Shown in pieces: positions 16,734 through 27,833 of a stretch of DNA of 64,000 bases (within the stretch, counting starts at the first letter, position 1; each line of letters begins with the position of its first letter). The notes below the pieces were generated by a model. That model had not been told where the DNA came from. It was given only the letters and a program-made list of their open reading frames with translations, and did no database searches. Source of the DNA: Rhizobium gallicum bv. gallicum R602sp (GTDB lineage: Bacteria; Pseudomonadota; Alphaproteobacteria; Rhizobiales; Rhizobiaceae); NCBI RefSeq assembly GCF_000816845.1, contig NZ_CP006877.1, positions 129,501 to 193,500 of the forward strand, given 5' to 3'. The position numbers were made by a program, and so were the translations under genes.

Positions 16734-19418
16734 ATGACAGATAGCAATGACGACAAGACGCTTGGAGCAAAGAAGACGCTTACCCTGAAGCCATCGGGGA
16801 TAAGCCAAGGCACCGTGCGCCAGGATATGGGCCGTGGCCGCACCAAGGCGGTCGTTGTCGAGACGCGCAAGCGGCGCCCGATGCGCCCCGAAGACGATCG
16901 CCCGACCACGCCGGCTCCAGCGCCCCGCGCGGCAGAACCCGCTCCGGCGGCAACGCAGGCGCCTGCACCTCGCATCCAACAGCCGGGCGGCCAGCCGCCG
17001 CGTGCCCAGCAACCGGCTTCGCAGGCTCCTCGCCAGCAGGACCGCCCGCGTCCGGTCGTCCTGAACCATCTTTCGCCTGAGGAAATGGACGCCAGACGGC
17101 GCGCGCTAGCGCTGGCCCAGGTCCGTGATGCAGAAGATGCAGTCCGCCGGGCTGAAGAAGAAAAGCGCCGTGCAGCCGAAGAAGCCGTCCGCCGCGAAGC
17201 GGAAGCAGCCGAAGCAGCCCGACGTGCAGCCGAAGAGGCCGCCCGTCCTTCTGCACCGGTCGAGGAGGCTCCTGCGCCTCAAGCAGTTGAGGTCCAGGCG
17301 GAGGCTCCGGCCCCGGCGCCGCCGGCCGTGCGCCGTCCCGAGACTCCGGCGCCGACTTCTGCACGTCCGGCTCCGGCTGGGGTTGCTCCCGCAGTCCGTG
17401 GCCGCCGTCCGGAAGGCGAGGAGGAAGAGCGCGGATCTCCTCGTGGGGCTCCTGCCCGTGGCAGGGTCGTTCGTCCGGAACCGGCAAAGCCGGTGACGAC
17501 GCGTCCGAAGACGGAAGAGGAGCGCCGCCGCGGCAAGCTGACGATCACGACGGCAAATGTCGATGACGACGGCAATGCGCGCGGCCGTTCGCTTTCCGCT
17601 ATGCGTCGCCGCCAGGAGAAGTTCCGCCGCAGCCAGATGCAGGAAACGCGCGAGAAGATTTCCCGCGAAGTCATTCTGCCGGAAACCATCACCATTCAGG
17701 AACTGTCGCAGCGCATGTCCGAACGCGCCGTCGACGTCATCAAGTTCCTGATGAAGGAAGGCCAGATGATGAAGCCAGGCGACGTTATCGACGCTGATCT
17801 GGCAGAACTCATCGCTGGCGAATTCGGTCACACCGTCAAGCGTGTTTCTGAATCCGACGTCGAACTCGGCATCTTCAATGTCACGGATGAAGGCGGCGAA
17901 CAGGTCTCGCGTCCGCCGGTCGTCACCATCATGGGTCACGTCGATCACGGCAAAACCTCGCTGCTCGACGCCATCCGCCATGCGAACGTGGTTGCCGGCG
18001 AAGCCGGCGGCATTACGCAGCATATCGGCGCTTATCAGGTGGAACAGAACGGTCAGAAGATCACCTTCATCGACACCCCCGGCCACGCCGCCTTTACGGC
18101 AATGCGTGCACGTGGTGCCCAGGCGACTGATATTGCCGTTCTCGTCGTCGCTGCCGACGATAGCGTGATGCCGCAGACGATCGAATCGATCAACCATGCC
18201 AAGGCGGCAGGCGTTCCGATCATCGTTGCGATCAACAAGGTCGACAAGCCGACGGCCAATGCCCAGAAGGTTCGCACCGAACTTCTGCAGCACGAGGTCT
18301 TCGTCGAGTCCATGGGCGGTGAGGTTCTCGACGTCGAGGTTTCGGCGAAGAACGGCACCAACCTCGACAAGCTGCTCGAGGCGATCCTGCTGCAGTCGGA
18401 AATCCTAGATCTGAAGGCCAACCCGGACCGCACCGCGGAAGGCACAGTCATCGAAGCTCAGCTTGATCGCGGTCGCGGTTCGGTTGCGACGGTCCTCGTT
18501 CAGAAAGGCACGCTGCGTCCCGGCCAGATTATCGTCGCTGGTGATGTCTGGGGCCGTGTGCGCGCCCTCGTCGATGACAAGGGCAACCATGTCAAGGAAG
18601 CGGGCCCGGCCACTCCGGTCGAGGTTCTGGGTCTCTCAGGCACACCGCAGGCGGGCGACAAGTTCGCCGTTGTCGAAAACGAAGCTCGCGCCCGCGAGAT
18701 TTCCGAGTACCGTCAGCGGCTTGCCCGCGACAAGGCTGCTGCCCGCCATTCGGGCCAGCGCGGCTCGCTGGAACAGATGATGAGCCAGCTTCAGACGGCT
18801 GGCGTCAAGGAGTTCCCGCTGGTCGTCAAGGGCGACGTGCAGGGCTCGATCGAGGCGATCGCCGGTGCGCTCGACAAGCTGGGAACCGACGAAGTTCGCG
18901 CTCGCATCGTGCATTCTGCGGCTGGTGGCATCACTGAGTCGGATATCTCCCTTGCGGAAGCGTCCGGTGCTGCAATCATCGGCTTCAACGTTCGTGCGAA
19001 TGCGCAGGCGCGTACGCTCGCAGAGCGTCAGGGCATAGAAATCCGGTACTACAACATCATCTACGATCTCGTGGATGACGTTAAGGCAGCGATGTCCGGC
19101 TTGCTCTCTCCGGAGCGGCGCGAAACCTTCCTCGGCAATGCCGAGATCCTCGAGGTGTTCAACATCACGAAGGTCGGAAAGGTCGCGGGTTGCCGCGTTA
19201 CCGAAGGCAAGGTCGAGCGTGGCGTCGGCGTCCGCCTTATCCGCGACAACGTCGTCATCCACGAAGGCAAGCTCAAGACACTCAAGCGCTTCAAGGATGA
19301 AGTCTCGGAAGTGCATTCCGGCCAGGAATGCGGTATGGCCTTCGAGAATTACGAAGACATCCGCGCGGGCGACACGATCGAATGCTTCCGCGTCGAGCAC
19401 ATCACCCGCACGCTCTGA
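16734..19418 (+). CDS. infB: Translation initiation factor IF-2
   Basis: IF-2 is the GTPase that brings fMet-tRNA to the 30S subunit. The 894-residue protein has a long Ala/Pro/Arg-rich N-terminal region (about residues 1-270, with an Ala/Arg/Glu coiled-coil stretch near 120-170), an IF2_N domain ([22 protein letters not shown]), then the G domain with GHVDHGKTS (G1), DTPGHAAF (G3) and NKVDKP (G4). Domains II-IV follow, with a second EF-Tu-like barrel near the C-terminus ([17 protein letters not shown]). The low-complexity N-terminus is normal for this family. Confidence 0.98.
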   Translation: MTDSNDDKTLGAKKTLTLKPSGISQGTVRQDMGRGRTKAVVVETRKRRPMRPEDDRPTTPAPAPRAAEPAPAATQAPAPRIQQPGGQPPRAQQPASQAPRQQDRPRPVVLNHLSPEEMDARRRALALAQVRDAEDAVRRAEEEKRRAAEEAVRREAEAAEAARRAAEEAARPSAPVEEAPAPQAVEVQAEAPAPAPPAVRRPETPAPTSARPAPAGVAPAVRGRRPEGEEEERGSPRGAPARGRVVRPEPAKPVTTRPKTEEERRRGKLTITTANVDDDGNARGRSLSAMRRRQEKFRRSQMQETREKISREVILPETITIQELSQRMSERAVDVIKFLMKEGQMMKPGDVIDADLAELIAGEFGHTVKRVSESDVELGIFNVTDEGGEQVSRPPVVTIMGHVDHGKTSLLDAIRHANVVAGEAGGITQHIGAYQVEQNGQKITFIDTPGHAAFTAMRARGAQATDIAVLVVAADDSVMPQTIESINHAKAAGVPIIVAINKVDKPTANAQKVRTELLQHEVFVESMGGEVLDVEVSAKNGTNLDKLLEAILLQSEILDLKANPDRTAEGTVIEAQLDRGRGSVATVLVQKGTLRPGQIIVAGDVWGRVRALVDDKGNHVKEAGPATPVEVLGLSGTPQAGDKFAVVENEARAREISEYRQRLARDKAAARHSGQRGSLEQMMSQLQTAGVKEFPLVVKGDVQGSIEAIAGALDKLGTDEVRARIVHSAAGGITESDISLAEASGAAIIGFNVRANAQARTLAERQGIEIRYYNIIYDLVDDVKAAMSGLLSPERRETFLGNAEILEVFNITKVGKVAGCRVTEGKVERGVGVRLIRDNVVIHEGKLKTLKRFKDEVSEVHSGQECGMAFENYEDIRAGDTIECFRVEHITRTL

Positions 19419-19493
19419 CGGCGCGAGACTGGTATTTTCGACGGGCGCCGGATCATCAGAGGCCGGCGCCCGAACCTTTTTTGGCAGAGAATA

Positions 19494-19901
19494 ATGGCAA
19501 CAAAACCCACATCCTCGGCACCTTCGCAACGCATGCTACGCGTCGGCGAACAAGTGCGTGCCGCGATCACGCAGGTCCTCCAGCGTGGCGAAGTGCGCGA
19601 TGACGTGATCGAAAAGACCGTCATTTCGATCTCTGAAGTCCGCATGTCTCCGGACCTGAAGATCGCGACAGCCTACGTGACGCCGCTTGGCATTTCCGAT
19701 CACGGCGCAGTCATCGATGCGCTGAACCGCAACGCAAAATACATCCGCGGCCGTCTCGGCCCACAGCTTCGGCAGATGAAATACATGCCGGAGGTCCGTT
19801 TCCGCGACGATACGAGCTTCGACAACTACAAGAAGATCGATGAATTGCTGCGCTCGCCCGAAGTCCAGCGCGACCTCGACGGCGACACTGAAGAACAATA
19901 G
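19494..19901 (+). CDS. rbfA: 30S ribosome-binding factor A
   Basis: RbfA is a cold-shock-related assembly factor for the 30S subunit that binds near the 5' end of 16S rRNA. The 135-residue protein starts with [24 protein letters not shown] and carries the KH-like core [14 protein letters not shown] followed by [22 protein letters not shown], both family hallmarks. A GC-rich inverted repeat lies in the infB-rbfA gap (GGCGCCGG at 19444-19471 region). It is followed by truB after 12 bases. Confidence 0.95.
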   Translation: MATKPTSSAPSQRMLRVGEQVRAAITQVLQRGEVRDDVIEKTVISISEVRMSPDLKIATAYVTPLGISDHGAVIDALNRNAKYIRGRLGPQLRQMKYMPEVRFRDDTSFDNYKKIDELLRSPEVQRDLDGDTEEQ

Positions 19902-19913
19902 CAGAAGAAGCGA

Positions 19914-20846
19914 ATGTCCAAACCACGCAAACCCAAAGGCCGCCCGGTTTCCGGCTGGCTGATCCTCGACAAGCCCATTGATTTCGGTTCGACGGAGGCG
20001 GTCTCCAAGATCAAGTGGCTCTTCAAGGCGCAGAAATGCGGTCATGCCGGCACCCTCGACCCGCTGGCGTCTGGAATGCTGCCGATTGCGCTGGGCGATG
20101 CGACGAAGACTGTTCCCTATGTCATGGACGGCCGCAAGATATACGAATTCAAAGTGACCTGGGGGGAGGAGCGCGCAACCGACGACCTCGAAGGCGAGGT
20201 GACTCGGAGTTCCAACCAGCGCCCCACAGAGGAGCAGATCCGCAATCTGCTTCCGAAATACACCGGTGTCATCAGCCAGGTGCCGCCGCAGTTTTCCGCG
20301 ATCAAGATCGCCGGCGAGCGCGCATATGACCTGGCGCGCGACGGCGAGACCGTCGAGATTCCTTCCCGTGAAGTCGAGATTTTCCGCCTGACGCTGCTTG
20401 CATGCCCGGATGAGAATACCGCGCATTTCGAAGTCGAGTGCGGCAAGGGCACGTATGTACGCGCGCTAGCTCGCGATTTCGGCCGCGAGCTCGGCTGCTA
20501 CGGCCATATCTCCGGGCTACGCCGGACCTTCGTGGCACCTTTTGGCGAAGACAGTATGGTGCCGCTCGCAAGCCTCGTCGCGCTTGAGACACTTGAAGAC
20601 ATGGACGAGCGTCTTGCCGCGCTCGACGCCCTGCTGATCGATACCAGCGAAGCCTTGTCCTCGCTGCCACACCTTGCCGTCAACGACGATCAGGCACATC
20701 GCCTGAGGATGGGCAATCCCATCTTGGTGCGTGGCCGTGATGCACCCGTTGCCGAAAGCGAAGCCTATGCGACGGCACGCGGAAAGCTCATCGCGATCGG
20801 CGAGATCGGTCAGGGAGAGTTCCGCCCGAAGCGCGTCTTCGTTTAA
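19914..20846 (+). CDS. truB: tRNA pseudouridine(55) synthase
   Basis: TruB makes pseudouridine 55 in the T-loop of tRNAs. The 310-residue protein begins [22 protein letters not shown] and has the catalytic-aspartate motif [22 protein letters not shown] (about residues 42-63), then [30 protein letters not shown] and [15 protein letters not shown]. The C-terminal domain is present. It is the last gene of the rimP operon before a decayed hydrolase gene separates it from rpsO. Confidence 0.96.
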   Translation: MSKPRKPKGRPVSGWLILDKPIDFGSTEAVSKIKWLFKAQKCGHAGTLDPLASGMLPIALGDATKTVPYVMDGRKIYEFKVTWGEERATDDLEGEVTRSSNQRPTEEQIRNLLPKYTGVISQVPPQFSAIKIAGERAYDLARDGETVEIPSREVEIFRLTLLACPDENTAHFEVECGKGTYVRALARDFGRELGCYGHISGLRRTFVAPFGEDSMVPLASLVALETLEDMDERLAALDALLIDTSEALSSLPHLAVNDDQAHRLRMGNPILVRGRDAPVAESEAYATARGKLIAIGEIGQGEFRPKRVFV

Positions 20847-20947
20847 GTCGCAATGCGTCTTTCCGGCGCCGGAGCGACGGCTCATCCCCTTGAGCTATGT
20901 TTTTCCTCCTTGCGGCTATGAAAACCACCCAGCTTGAGGAGCAGGTC

Positions 20948-21352
20948 ATGCGCGCAGTTGCGTCGCAGTCGCGTTGTTCTTTTCGGCCGCTCTCGCGGCC
21001 GCAAGCGCCCGGTCGGCCGAGCGCTGAGCGGAGTTGCCCGCCTTCCCTCCCATGCCGCCGGCGAAGACGAGCGGCATGGCGCCAGTAAACGACATCAAGA
21101 TGTATTACGCCGAGTAGGGTGCGGGCGATCCGATCTTGTTCATCCTTGAGGGCCTCGGCAGTGCCGATGTCCGGGGCCGTCAGGCCGAGGATCTTGCCAA
21201 AGACCATCTTGTGATAGTCGCCGACAGCCGCGGGCACGGACGCTCGACGCGCAGCGGGCTCATCATCCGGAAGGATGCCAGCCATTTTGCGATGCTGCAG
21301 GATCCCGAAGGGTACGATGCGATGATCCGCGACGCGATGGCGGGAAAGTGAT
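20948..21352 (+). pseudogene. Decayed alpha/beta hydrolase gene
   Basis: The frame reads AVASQSR early, then shifts; further on NDIKMYYAE is followed by an in-frame TAG (21115-21117), then GAGDPILFILEGLGSADVRG, DHLVIVADSRGHGRSTRS and, without the 130 or so residues expected between, DASHFAMLQDPEGYDAMIRD and a TGA near 21350. These are the start, the strand before the nucleophile region and the catalytic-His end of a secreted alpha/beta hydrolase. The catalytic Ser elbow is deleted, and there is a frameshift, a stop and a large internal deletion, so it cannot make a working enzyme. Confidence 0.8.
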
Positions 21353-21507
21353 AAATCCGCCATCTGGTGCGGGCCCCTTTCCATCGCGCCTCATTTGGTT
21401 TATAGGCAGCGCCAGCATCAGGCAGGACCTGAGTGCATTCGCGGCCGAAGCTGGACGACATCCCGGCTTTTGGCGACCTAATCTCCTCTCATAGAAAGGA
21501 ACATCCG

Positions 21508-21777
21508 ATGTCGATTACAGCTGAGCGCAAGACGGCTCTCATCAAGGAATACGCAACGTTCGAAGGCGACACCGGTTCTCCGGAAGTTCAGGTTGCGATC
21601 CTGACCGAGCGTATCAACAACCTGACGGAACACTTCAAGGGTCACAAGAAGGATAACCATTCCCGCCGTGGCCTGCTGACGATGGTTTCGAGCCGCCGCT
21701 CGCTTCTTGACTATCTCAAGAAGAAGAACGAGGGCCGCTACACCAAGCTGATCACCAGCCTGGGTATTCGCCGCTAA
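21508..21777 (+). CDS. rpsO: 30S ribosomal protein S15
   Basis: S15 binds the central domain of 16S rRNA early in 30S assembly. The 89-residue protein begins [20 protein letters not shown] and contains [23 protein letters not shown] and [23 protein letters not shown], the complete family pattern. The start at 21508 has AAGGA 9 bases upstream. A strong terminator follows, and pnp is 340 bases downstream, the usual order. Confidence 0.98.
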   Translation: MSITAERKTALIKEYATFEGDTGSPEVQVAILTERINNLTEHFKGHKKDNHSRRGLLTMVSSRRSLLDYLKKKNEGRYTKLITSLGIRR

Positions 21778-21783
21778 TGATTT

Positions 21784-21822
21784 CCGGCGGGCGTTCCTTA
21801 TGGACGCCCGCCGGATGTTTTT
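21784..21822 (+). terminator. Rho-independent terminator after rpsO
   Basis: CCGGCGGGCGT (21784-21794) pairs perfectly with ACGCCCGCCGG (21804-21814) around a 9-base loop, and a T-run (21818-21822) follows closely. It lies 6 bases past the rpsO stop. Confidence 0.88.
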
Positions 21823-21829
21823 GAAGGGC

Positions 21830-22116
21830 CGATGGCCCCCATGAAATTCTGCCGCCGCGCCCTATCTTCGCGTGGAGGAAATACGGCGGACCCGGATGGG
21901 CCGGTTCTGCCAAACCAACCGTTGACCTGTCATGGGGCAGGATTGCCGGATGCTTTCGGCCAAAGTCTTTCAAGGAGGGCTTTGGTCCGGTTTCTCAGGA
22001 AGCTGGGGATGAAAAGCCTCCCGTTGTCTTGCCCATGATACGTCACACCAATTGCGGTCGACTGTGCGCTGCGCTTTCCGCGACGGCGCGCGCTCCCGCA
22101 TCGAAGGACAAGACAT
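21830..22116 (+). other. Intergenic leader upstream of pnp
   Basis: This stretch of about 290 bases has no convincing gene. It should hold the pnp promoter and 5' leader. A short stem-loop, CCAAAG (21960-21965) with CTTTGG (21980-21985), is visible; pnp leaders in enterobacteria carry an RNase III-cleaved stem used for autoregulation, but this stem is too short to claim the same. Confidence 0.3.
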
Positions 22117-24258
22117 ATGTTCGATACCCATACCGTGGAAATCGAGTGGGCTGGCCGCCCGCTGAAGCTCGAAACTGGCAAGATCGCCCGTCAGGCTGAT
22201 GGTGCCGTTCTCGCGACTTACGGCGAAACCGTGGTTCTTGCCACCGTCGTTTCCGCCAAGGCGCCGAAGCCAGGCCAGGACTTCTTTCCGCTCACCGTCA
22301 ACTACCAGGAAAAGACCTACGCGGCCGGCAAGATCCCCGGCGGCTATTTCAAGCGCGAAGGCCGTCCGAGCGAAAACGAAACCCTCGTTTCCCGCCTGAT
22401 CGACCGCCCGATCCGTCCGCTCTTCCCTGAAGGCTACAAGAACGACACGCAGGTCGTCGTCACTGTCATCCAGCATGACCTGGAGAACAACCCGGACATC
22501 CTATCGATGATCGCGACCTCGGCTGCCCTGACGCTCTCCGGCATTCCCTTTATGGGTCCGGTCGGCGGCGCGCGCGTCGGATATATCAATGGCGAATACG
22601 TCCTGAACCCGCATCTCGACGAAATGGACGAATCGAGCCTCGATCTCGTCGTCGCCGGCACGCATGACGCCGTCCTGATGGTCGAATCTGAAGCCAAGGA
22701 GCTTCCGGAAGACGTCATGCTCGGCGCCGTCATGTTCGGCCACAAGGGCTTCCAGCCGGTTCTCGAAGCGATCATCAAGCTCGCTGAAGTTGCCGCCAAG
22801 GAGCCTCGCGATTTTGCACCGGAAGACTATTCCACTCTCGAAAGCGAAATGCTTGGCCTTGCAGAAGCCGAACTTCGCGAAGCCTACAAGATCACCCAGA
22901 AGGCTGATCGCTACGCCGCTGTCGATGCGGTCAAGGCGAAGGTGAAGGAACACTTCCTGCCGGCAGAAGGCGAAGCCGAATATACGGCCGAAGAGGTCGG
23001 CGCGATTTTCAAGCACCTGCAGGCAAAGATCGTTCGCTGGAACATTCTCGACACCAAGAGCCGCATCGACGGCCGCGATCTCGCGACTGTTCGCCCGATC
23101 GTCGCCGAAGTCGGCCTGCTTCCGCGCACGCACGGTTCGGCTCTTTTCACCCGCGGTGAAACGCAGGCGATCGTCGTTGCCACGCTCGGAACCGGCGAAG
23201 ATGAGCAGTACGTCGATTCCTTGACGGGTATGTACAAGGAAAACTTCATGCTGCACTACAACTTCCCGCCCTACTCGGTCGGTGAAACGGGCCGCATGGG
23301 TTCCCCGGGCCGCCGCGAGATCGGCCATGGCAAGCTTGCATGGCGCGCCATCCACCCGATGCTGCCGTCGGTTGAGCAGTTCCCCTATACGCTCCGCGTC
23401 GTCTCGGAAATCACCGAGTCCAATGGTTCCTCCTCGATGGCAACCGTCTGCGGTACGTCGCTGGCGCTGATGGATGCAGGCGTTCCGCTCGCAAAGCCGG
23501 TCGCCGGTATCGCCATGGGCCTGATCAAGGAGGACGAGCGCTTCGCCGTTCTTTCCGACATTCTCGGCGATGAAGACCATCTCGGCGACATGGACTTCAA
23601 GGTTGCCGGCACGGAGGCAGGCATCACCTCGCTGCAGATGGACATCAAGATCCACGGCATCACCGAAGAGATCATGCAGATCGCTTTGGATCAGGCGAAG
23701 GGTGGCCGTCTGCACATCCTCGGCGAGATGGCGAAAGCCATTTCCGAAAGCCGCGGCCAGCTCGGCGAATTCGCTCCGCGCATCGAAGTCATGAACATCC
23801 CGGTCGACAAGATCCGTGAAGTCATCGGCTCCGGCGGCAAGGTCATTCGCGAAATCGTCGAAAAGACGGGCGCGAAGATCAACATCGAAGACGACGGCAC
23901 CGTCAAGATCGCATCGTCGTCCGGCAAGGAAATAGAAGCGGCCCGCAAGTGGATCCACTCGATCGTCGCCGAGCCGGAGATTGGCCAGATCTACGAAGGC
24001 ACGGTCGTCAAGACCGCTGACTTCGGCGCTTTCGTCAATTTCTTCGGCGCCCGTGATGGTCTCGTCCATATTTCGCAACTGGCTTCCGAGCGCGTTGCCA
24101 AGACGCAGGACGTCGTCAAGGAAGGTCAGAAGGTCTGGGTCAAGCTCCTCGGCTTCGATGAGCGCGGCAAGGTCCGCCTGTCGATGAAGGTCGTCGACCA
24201 GACGACTGGCCAGGAACTCCCGGCTGCCGAAAAGAAGAAGGAGGAGGCGGCTGAGTAA
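22117..24258 (+). CDS. pnp: Polyribonucleotide nucleotidyltransferase (PNPase)
   Basis: PNPase degrades RNA 3' to 5' with phosphate. The 713-residue protein has two RNase PH domains (first: [24 protein letters not shown]; second: [20 protein letters not shown]) joined by an all-alpha linker, with [14 protein letters not shown] [13 protein letters not shown] and the catalytic-region aspartates in [13 protein letters not shown] domain ([15 protein letters not shown], about residue 565) and an S1 domain ([21 protein letters not shown]) follow. Start 22117 matches the family. It is followed by its own terminator. Confidence 0.98.
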   Translation: MFDTHTVEIEWAGRPLKLETGKIARQADGAVLATYGETVVLATVVSAKAPKPGQDFFPLTVNYQEKTYAAGKIPGGYFKREGRPSENETLVSRLIDRPIRPLFPEGYKNDTQVVVTVIQHDLENNPDILSMIATSAALTLSGIPFMGPVGGARVGYINGEYVLNPHLDEMDESSLDLVVAGTHDAVLMVESEAKELPEDVMLGAVMFGHKGFQPVLEAIIKLAEVAAKEPRDFAPEDYSTLESEMLGLAEAELREAYKITQKADRYAAVDAVKAKVKEHFLPAEGEAEYTAEEVGAIFKHLQAKIVRWNILDTKSRIDGRDLATVRPIVAEVGLLPRTHGSALFTRGETQAIVVATLGTGEDEQYVDSLTGMYKENFMLHYNFPPYSVGETGRMGSPGRREIGHGKLAWRAIHPMLPSVEQFPYTLRVVSEITESNGSSSMATVCGTSLALMDAGVPLAKPVAGIAMGLIKEDERFAVLSDILGDEDHLGDMDFKVAGTEAGITSLQMDIKIHGITEEIMQIALDQAKGGRLHILGEMAKAISESRGQLGEFAPRIEVMNIPVDKIREVIGSGGKVIREIVEKTGAKINIEDDGTVKIASSSGKEIEAARKWIHSIVAEPEIGQIYEGTVVKTADFGAFVNFFGARDGLVHISQLASERVAKTQDVVKEGQKVWVKLLGFDERGKVRLSMKVVDQTTGQELPAAEKKKEEAAE

Positions 24259-24281
24259 GTCGCGCCTTTCCAACCGTTCAT

Positions 24282-24310
24282 GGGCGCGGGATATTTCTCG
24301 CGCCCTTTTT
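24282..24310 (+). terminator. Rho-independent terminator after pnp
   Basis: GGGCGCG (24282-24288) pairs with CGCGCCC (24299-24305), loop of 10 bases, directly followed by TTTTT. It lies 23 bases after the pnp stop and 26 bases before the next gene. Confidence 0.82.
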
Positions 24311-24331
24311 GTATGAAGTCGAGAAGAGATC

Positions 24332-25348
24332 ATGAGCCGCGAAACGCTGAAGACCCTGCTGCATCCCTTTGCGAGCGGTACCATTGATCCGCCGGGCGAG
24401 GATTCGCGCGTGCTGTTCCTGGGTGCGGAAGCAGGCTTTTTGCTACCGGAGGGCTTTGCCGCATCCCTCAGCGCCGTACAGGGCTTCCGGCCGCTCTACA
24501 GGCAGCTTCTGTCGCAGCGCATCGAAGCATCGCCTGAGATCGAGGGCGAAGATTATGATGTGGCGCTCGTGCTTTGCACGAAGCACAAAGGCGAGAACGA
24601 AGCGAATATCGCTGCAGCACTTTCCCGCTTGAAGGTCGGTGGCTTGATCGTCGTTGCCGGTGGCAAGGAAGACGGCATCCAGCCGCTGCGCAAGCATCTG
24701 GAAGGCTTCGGCCTCGATATCAAGCACATGCCGAAATATCACGGTGTTGCATTCTGGTTTACGCGGCCGAAGGACGTCAGCGAAGCTGTTTCGAAATTCG
24801 CCAAGTCACCGGTGCGCGTCGACGGACGCTTCAATGCTTCAGCCGGCATGTTCTCGCATGACCGCATCGATGACGGCTCGGAGTTGCTCGCCTCGCGCCT
24901 TCCGACAAATTTCACCGGCGACGCAGCCGATTTCGGCGCAGGCTGGGGCTATCTCTCGGTCGAGCTTGCGGAGAAATCGCCGAACCTCGAGCGCCTCGAC
25001 CTCTACGAGGCCAACTACGCGGCTTTGGAGGCCGCCAAGGCCAATCTGGCGCAGAACTGCCCGAATGCACCGGCACGCTTCTTCTGGCACGATCTGGCGG
25101 CCGAACCGGTCAAGGACAAGTACGATCTGATCGTCATGAACCCGCCCTTTCATGAAGGACACGCGGCGGAGCCTTCGCTCGGCCAAGCAATGATCAAGAC
25201 GGCTGCATCGGCGCTACGCGGTGGCGGCCGTCTGATGCTCGTCGCCAATCGCGGTTTGCCCTACGAGTCGGTGCTTGCTGTAAATTTCAAGGAAAGCGGC
25301 GAAACCTGCCGAAACGCGCGTTTCAAAGTGCTGTGGGCAAAGAAATAA
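24332..25348 (+). CDS. RsmC-like class I SAM-dependent rRNA methyltransferase
   Basis: The 338-residue protein shows the RsmC/RlmG two-domain plan: a degenerate N-terminal methyltransferase-like half (LFLGAEAGFLLPEGF, VALVLCTKHKGENEANIAAAL) and a catalytic C-terminal half with VDGRFNASAGMFSHDRIDDGSELLA, the SAM-binding strand AADFGAGWGYLSVELA and the guanine-N2 methylase motif MNPPFHEG. Family members methylate G1207 of 16S rRNA or a 23S guanine; which one is unclear. A 16S target would suit its position after pnp. Confidence 0.88.
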   Translation: MSRETLKTLLHPFASGTIDPPGEDSRVLFLGAEAGFLLPEGFAASLSAVQGFRPLYRQLLSQRIEASPEIEGEDYDVALVLCTKHKGENEANIAAALSRLKVGGLIVVAGGKEDGIQPLRKHLEGFGLDIKHMPKYHGVAFWFTRPKDVSEAVSKFAKSPVRVDGRFNASAGMFSHDRIDDGSELLASRLPTNFTGDAADFGAGWGYLSVELAEKSPNLERLDLYEANYAALEAAKANLAQNCPNAPARFFWHDLAAEPVKDKYDLIVMNPPFHEGHAAEPSLGQAMIKTAASALRGGGRLMLVANRGLPYESVLAVNFKESGETCRNARFKVLWAKK

Positions 25349-25389
25349 GAAAGACGGCCAGTCCGCCACCCCACAACCTGAAACTCCTG

Positions 25390-25678
25390 CGGCGACTGGC
25401 GGAACAGGACCGCCGGCCGATTGCGCGATGAGCACCGCTATACAGCCCGGTACAAGATCTTCAACGAAGCCTATGTGAAGGGCCCTACCCGAAGCACTTC
25501 GAGATAAGCGAAGAAACGCTTGGGCCGGCTCCTTGAGCGGACCGAACCCTTGCACCAGATTGTCGCGGTGATTGGTAAGCAGCGCCTTTCGGATTGGAAA
25601 AGGAAAGCGGTGACAACTGACGGCTTTCCGAACTTTATCCAGCAACAGGGCGGATACGCGCTGCGGCCGTTTCCCTGA
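25390..25678 (+). pseudogene. Decayed coding sequence of unknown function
   Basis: Three consecutive pieces of plausible protein read through different frames. The first contains LRDEHRYTARYKIFNEAYVK, the second PYPKHFEISEETLG (shifted near 25483) and the third RLLERTEPLHQIVAVIGKQR through GGYALRPFP to a TGA at 25676 (shifted near 25527). Together they look like one gene of about 95 or more codons broken by two frameshifts. I do not recognise the family. It lies between rsmC-like and fabI, in a 390-base gap with no intact gene. Confidence 0.45.
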
Positions 25679-25739
25679 TAGAAATCCGGTGTCGTGCCGC
25701 CTGGAGCAACAGGCGTCGCCGGCGACCAATCTGCCTCGC

Positions 25740-26546
25740 TTATTCTACATCTGCCTTGCGCAGCGTATCCAGCGTCGGCATCGAGGTTATGTTGTAGCCG
25801 GCGTCCACAAAATGGATTTCGCCGGTCACGCCTGCGGACAGGTCGGAGAGCAGGTAGAGGGCGGAATTGCCGACCTGATCGATACTGACGGTCTTGCGCA
25901 GGGGAGCATTCCGCTGGTTCCAGGAGAGGATTGCACGGGCATCCGAAATGCCCGCGCCCGCCAGCGTGCGGATGGGGCCCGCGGAGATGGCGTTAACGCG
26001 GATGCCGCGCGGACCGTAGTCGGCGGCGAGATAGCGCACGGAGGCCTCCAGAGCAGCCTTTGCAACCCCCATGACGTTGTAGTTCGGGATGACGCGTGTG
26101 GAACCGTTATATGTCAGCGTCAGCATAGAACCGCCCTCGGCCATCAGCGGTGCGCAGCGCCTGGCGATCTCCGTAAAGGAAAAGCAGGAGATGACCATCG
26201 TTCGGCTGAAGTTTTCGCGCGTAGTATCCGCGTAGAGGCCCTTCAGCTCGTTCTTGTCGGAAAAACCGATGGCATGGACGATGAAATCCAGTTTGCCCCA
26301 ACGCTCCTCGAGTGCACCAACAACGCCGTCGACTGAGGCAATGTCTTCGACGTCGCAGGGTACGACGAAATCCGAGCCGACTTCCGCTGCGAGCGGTTTC
26401 ACCCGCTTGCCGAGCGCCTCTCCCTGATAGGTAAAGGCAAGCTCGGCGCCTTGGGCTGCAAGCGCCCTTGATATACCCCAGGCGATAGAATGGTTGTTGG
26501 CGACGCCCATGATGAGCCCGCGCTTACCCTGCATGATTGCGGTCAT
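25740..26546 (-). CDS. fabI: Enoyl-[acyl-carrier-protein] reductase (NADH)
   Basis: FabI carries out the last reduction of fatty acid elongation. The 268-residue protein begins MTAIMQGKRGLIMGVANNHSIAWG, with the FabI-type nucleotide-binding loop, and has the catalytic Y-x6-K (YNVMGVAK, about residue 155) and the GPIRTLAGAGI segment. I chose ATG 26546, four bases after the fabB stop; the frame is open to 26669 but that part lies inside fabB. Third gene of fabA-fabB-fabI. Rhizobia often have further FabI copies; this is the one in the unsaturated fatty acid operon. Confidence 0.94.
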   Translation of the reverse strand: MTAIMQGKRGLIMGVANNHSIAWGISRALAAQGAELAFTYQGEALGKRVKPLAAEVGSDFVVPCDVEDIASVDGVVGALEERWGKLDFIVHAIGFSDKNELKGLYADTTRENFSRTMVISCFSFTEIARRCAPLMAEGGSMLTLTYNGSTRVIPNYNVMGVAKAALEASVRYLAADYGPRGIRVNAISAGPIRTLAGAGISDARAILSWNQRNAPLRKTVSIDQVGNSALYLLSDLSAGVTGEIHFVDAGYNITSMPTLDTLRKADVE

Positions 26547-26550
26547 GTTC

Positions 26551-27774
26551 TTATCCGTTGTAGCGCTGGAAAACGAGCGTCGCGTTGGTGCCGCCGAAGC
26601 CGAAGGAGTTGGACAGAGCGATGTCGATCTTGGCGTTGTCAATGCGTTTGCGGACGATAGGCACTCCATCGAATTCAGGATCGAGTTCCTTGACGTGGGC
26701 GCTTTCGCCGATGAAGCCTTCCTGCATCATCAGGATCGAATAGATCGACTCCTGGACGCCGGCTGCACCCAGCGAGTGACCCGTCAGCGACTTGGTCGAC
26801 TGGATGTGAGGCATCTTGTCGCCGAAGACCTCGCGGATCGCGCCGATTTCCTTGCTGTCGCCCACCGGCGTAGAGGTGCCGTGCGTATTGATGTAATCGA
26901 TATCACCCTTCACCGTCGAGAGTGCCTGGCGCATGCAGCGCACGGCGCCTTCGCCGGAAGGAGCGACCATGTCGTAACCGTCGGAGGTCGCGCCGTAGCC
27001 GACGATCTCGGCGTAGATCTTCGCACCTCGTGCCTTTGCATGCTCCAACTCTTCAAGAACGAGAACGCCGGCACCGCCAGCGATGACGAAGCCGTCACGG
27101 TTGACGTCGTAGGCGCGCGAAGCCGTTTGCGGCGTGTCGTTGTACTTGGAAGACATCGCACCCATGGCGTCGAAAAGGTTGGACATGGTCCAGTCGAGGT
27201 CTTCGTGACCGCCGGCGAACATCACGTCCTGCTTGCCCCACTGGATCATTTCTGCGGCATTGCCGATGCAGTGCGCAGAAGTCGAGCAGGCCGACGAGAT
27301 CGAGTAGTTGACACCGTGGATCTTGAACCAGGTTGCAAGTGTCGCCGATGCCGTGGACGACATTGCCTTCGGCACGGCAAACGGGCCGATGCGCTTCGGG
27401 CTGTTGTTTTTGACGGTGATCTCGGCAGCTTCGATCAGCGTGCGGGTGGACGGACCGCCGGAGCCCATGATGATGCCGGTGCGTTCGTTGCCGCTGATCA
27501 CGGACTCTTCGAGACCGGAATCGGCAATCGCCTGCTTCATGGCGACATGATTCCAGGCGCCGCCTTGCGACAGGAAGCGCATTGCGCGGCGATCGACCAG
27601 ATCGGTCGGATCGAGGCTGGGACGGCCCCAGACCTGGCACTTGAAGCCATGCTCGGCAAAATCGTTGGAGAAGGAAATGCCGGACTTGGCATCGCGCAGC
27701 GAGGCCGTGACCTCAGCGGCATCTTTGCCGATCGAGGAAACAACGCCCAGACCCGTGACAACTACCCGTCTCAT
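26551..27774 (-). CDS. fabB: 3-oxoacyl-[acyl-carrier-protein] synthase I
   Basis: FabB condenses malonyl-ACP with unsaturated acyl-ACP in type II fatty acid synthesis. The 407-residue protein starts [22 protein letters not shown] and has the catalytic triad in [16 protein letters not shown] (Cys), [15 protein letters not shown] (His) and [14 protein letters not shown] (His), plus the [13 protein letters not shown]-terminus. Its place between fabA and fabI and the motif GPSTRTL support FabB rather than FabF. Gap to fabA is 59 bases. Confidence 0.96.
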   Translation of the reverse strand: MRRVVVTGLGVVSSIGKDAAEVTASLRDAKSGISFSNDFAEHGFKCQVWGRPSLDPTDLVDRRAMRFLSQGGAWNHVAMKQAIADSGLEESVISGNERTGIIMGSGGPSTRTLIEAAEITVKNNSPKRIGPFAVPKAMSSTASATLATWFKIHGVNYSISSACSTSAHCIGNAAEMIQWGKQDVMFAGGHEDLDWTMSNLFDAMGAMSSKYNDTPQTASRAYDVNRDGFVIAGGAGVLVLEELEHAKARGAKIYAEIVGYGATSDGYDMVAPSGEGAVRCMRQALSTVKGDIDYINTHGTSTPVGDSKEIGAIREVFGDKMPHIQSTKSLTGHSLGAAGVQESIYSILMMQEGFIGESAHVKELDPEFDGVPIVRKRIDNAKIDIALSNSFGFGGTNATLVFQRYNG

Positions 27775-27833
27775 GTGTTTCGACCTTTTCGTTTTTTCTA
27801 TCTTGGAATACCGGGCTGTTTCGCCCGGTAGAG

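Noticed and set aside
22501..24384. A 627-codon frame opposite pnp
   Set aside because: Antisense shadow of PNPase, with no family features.
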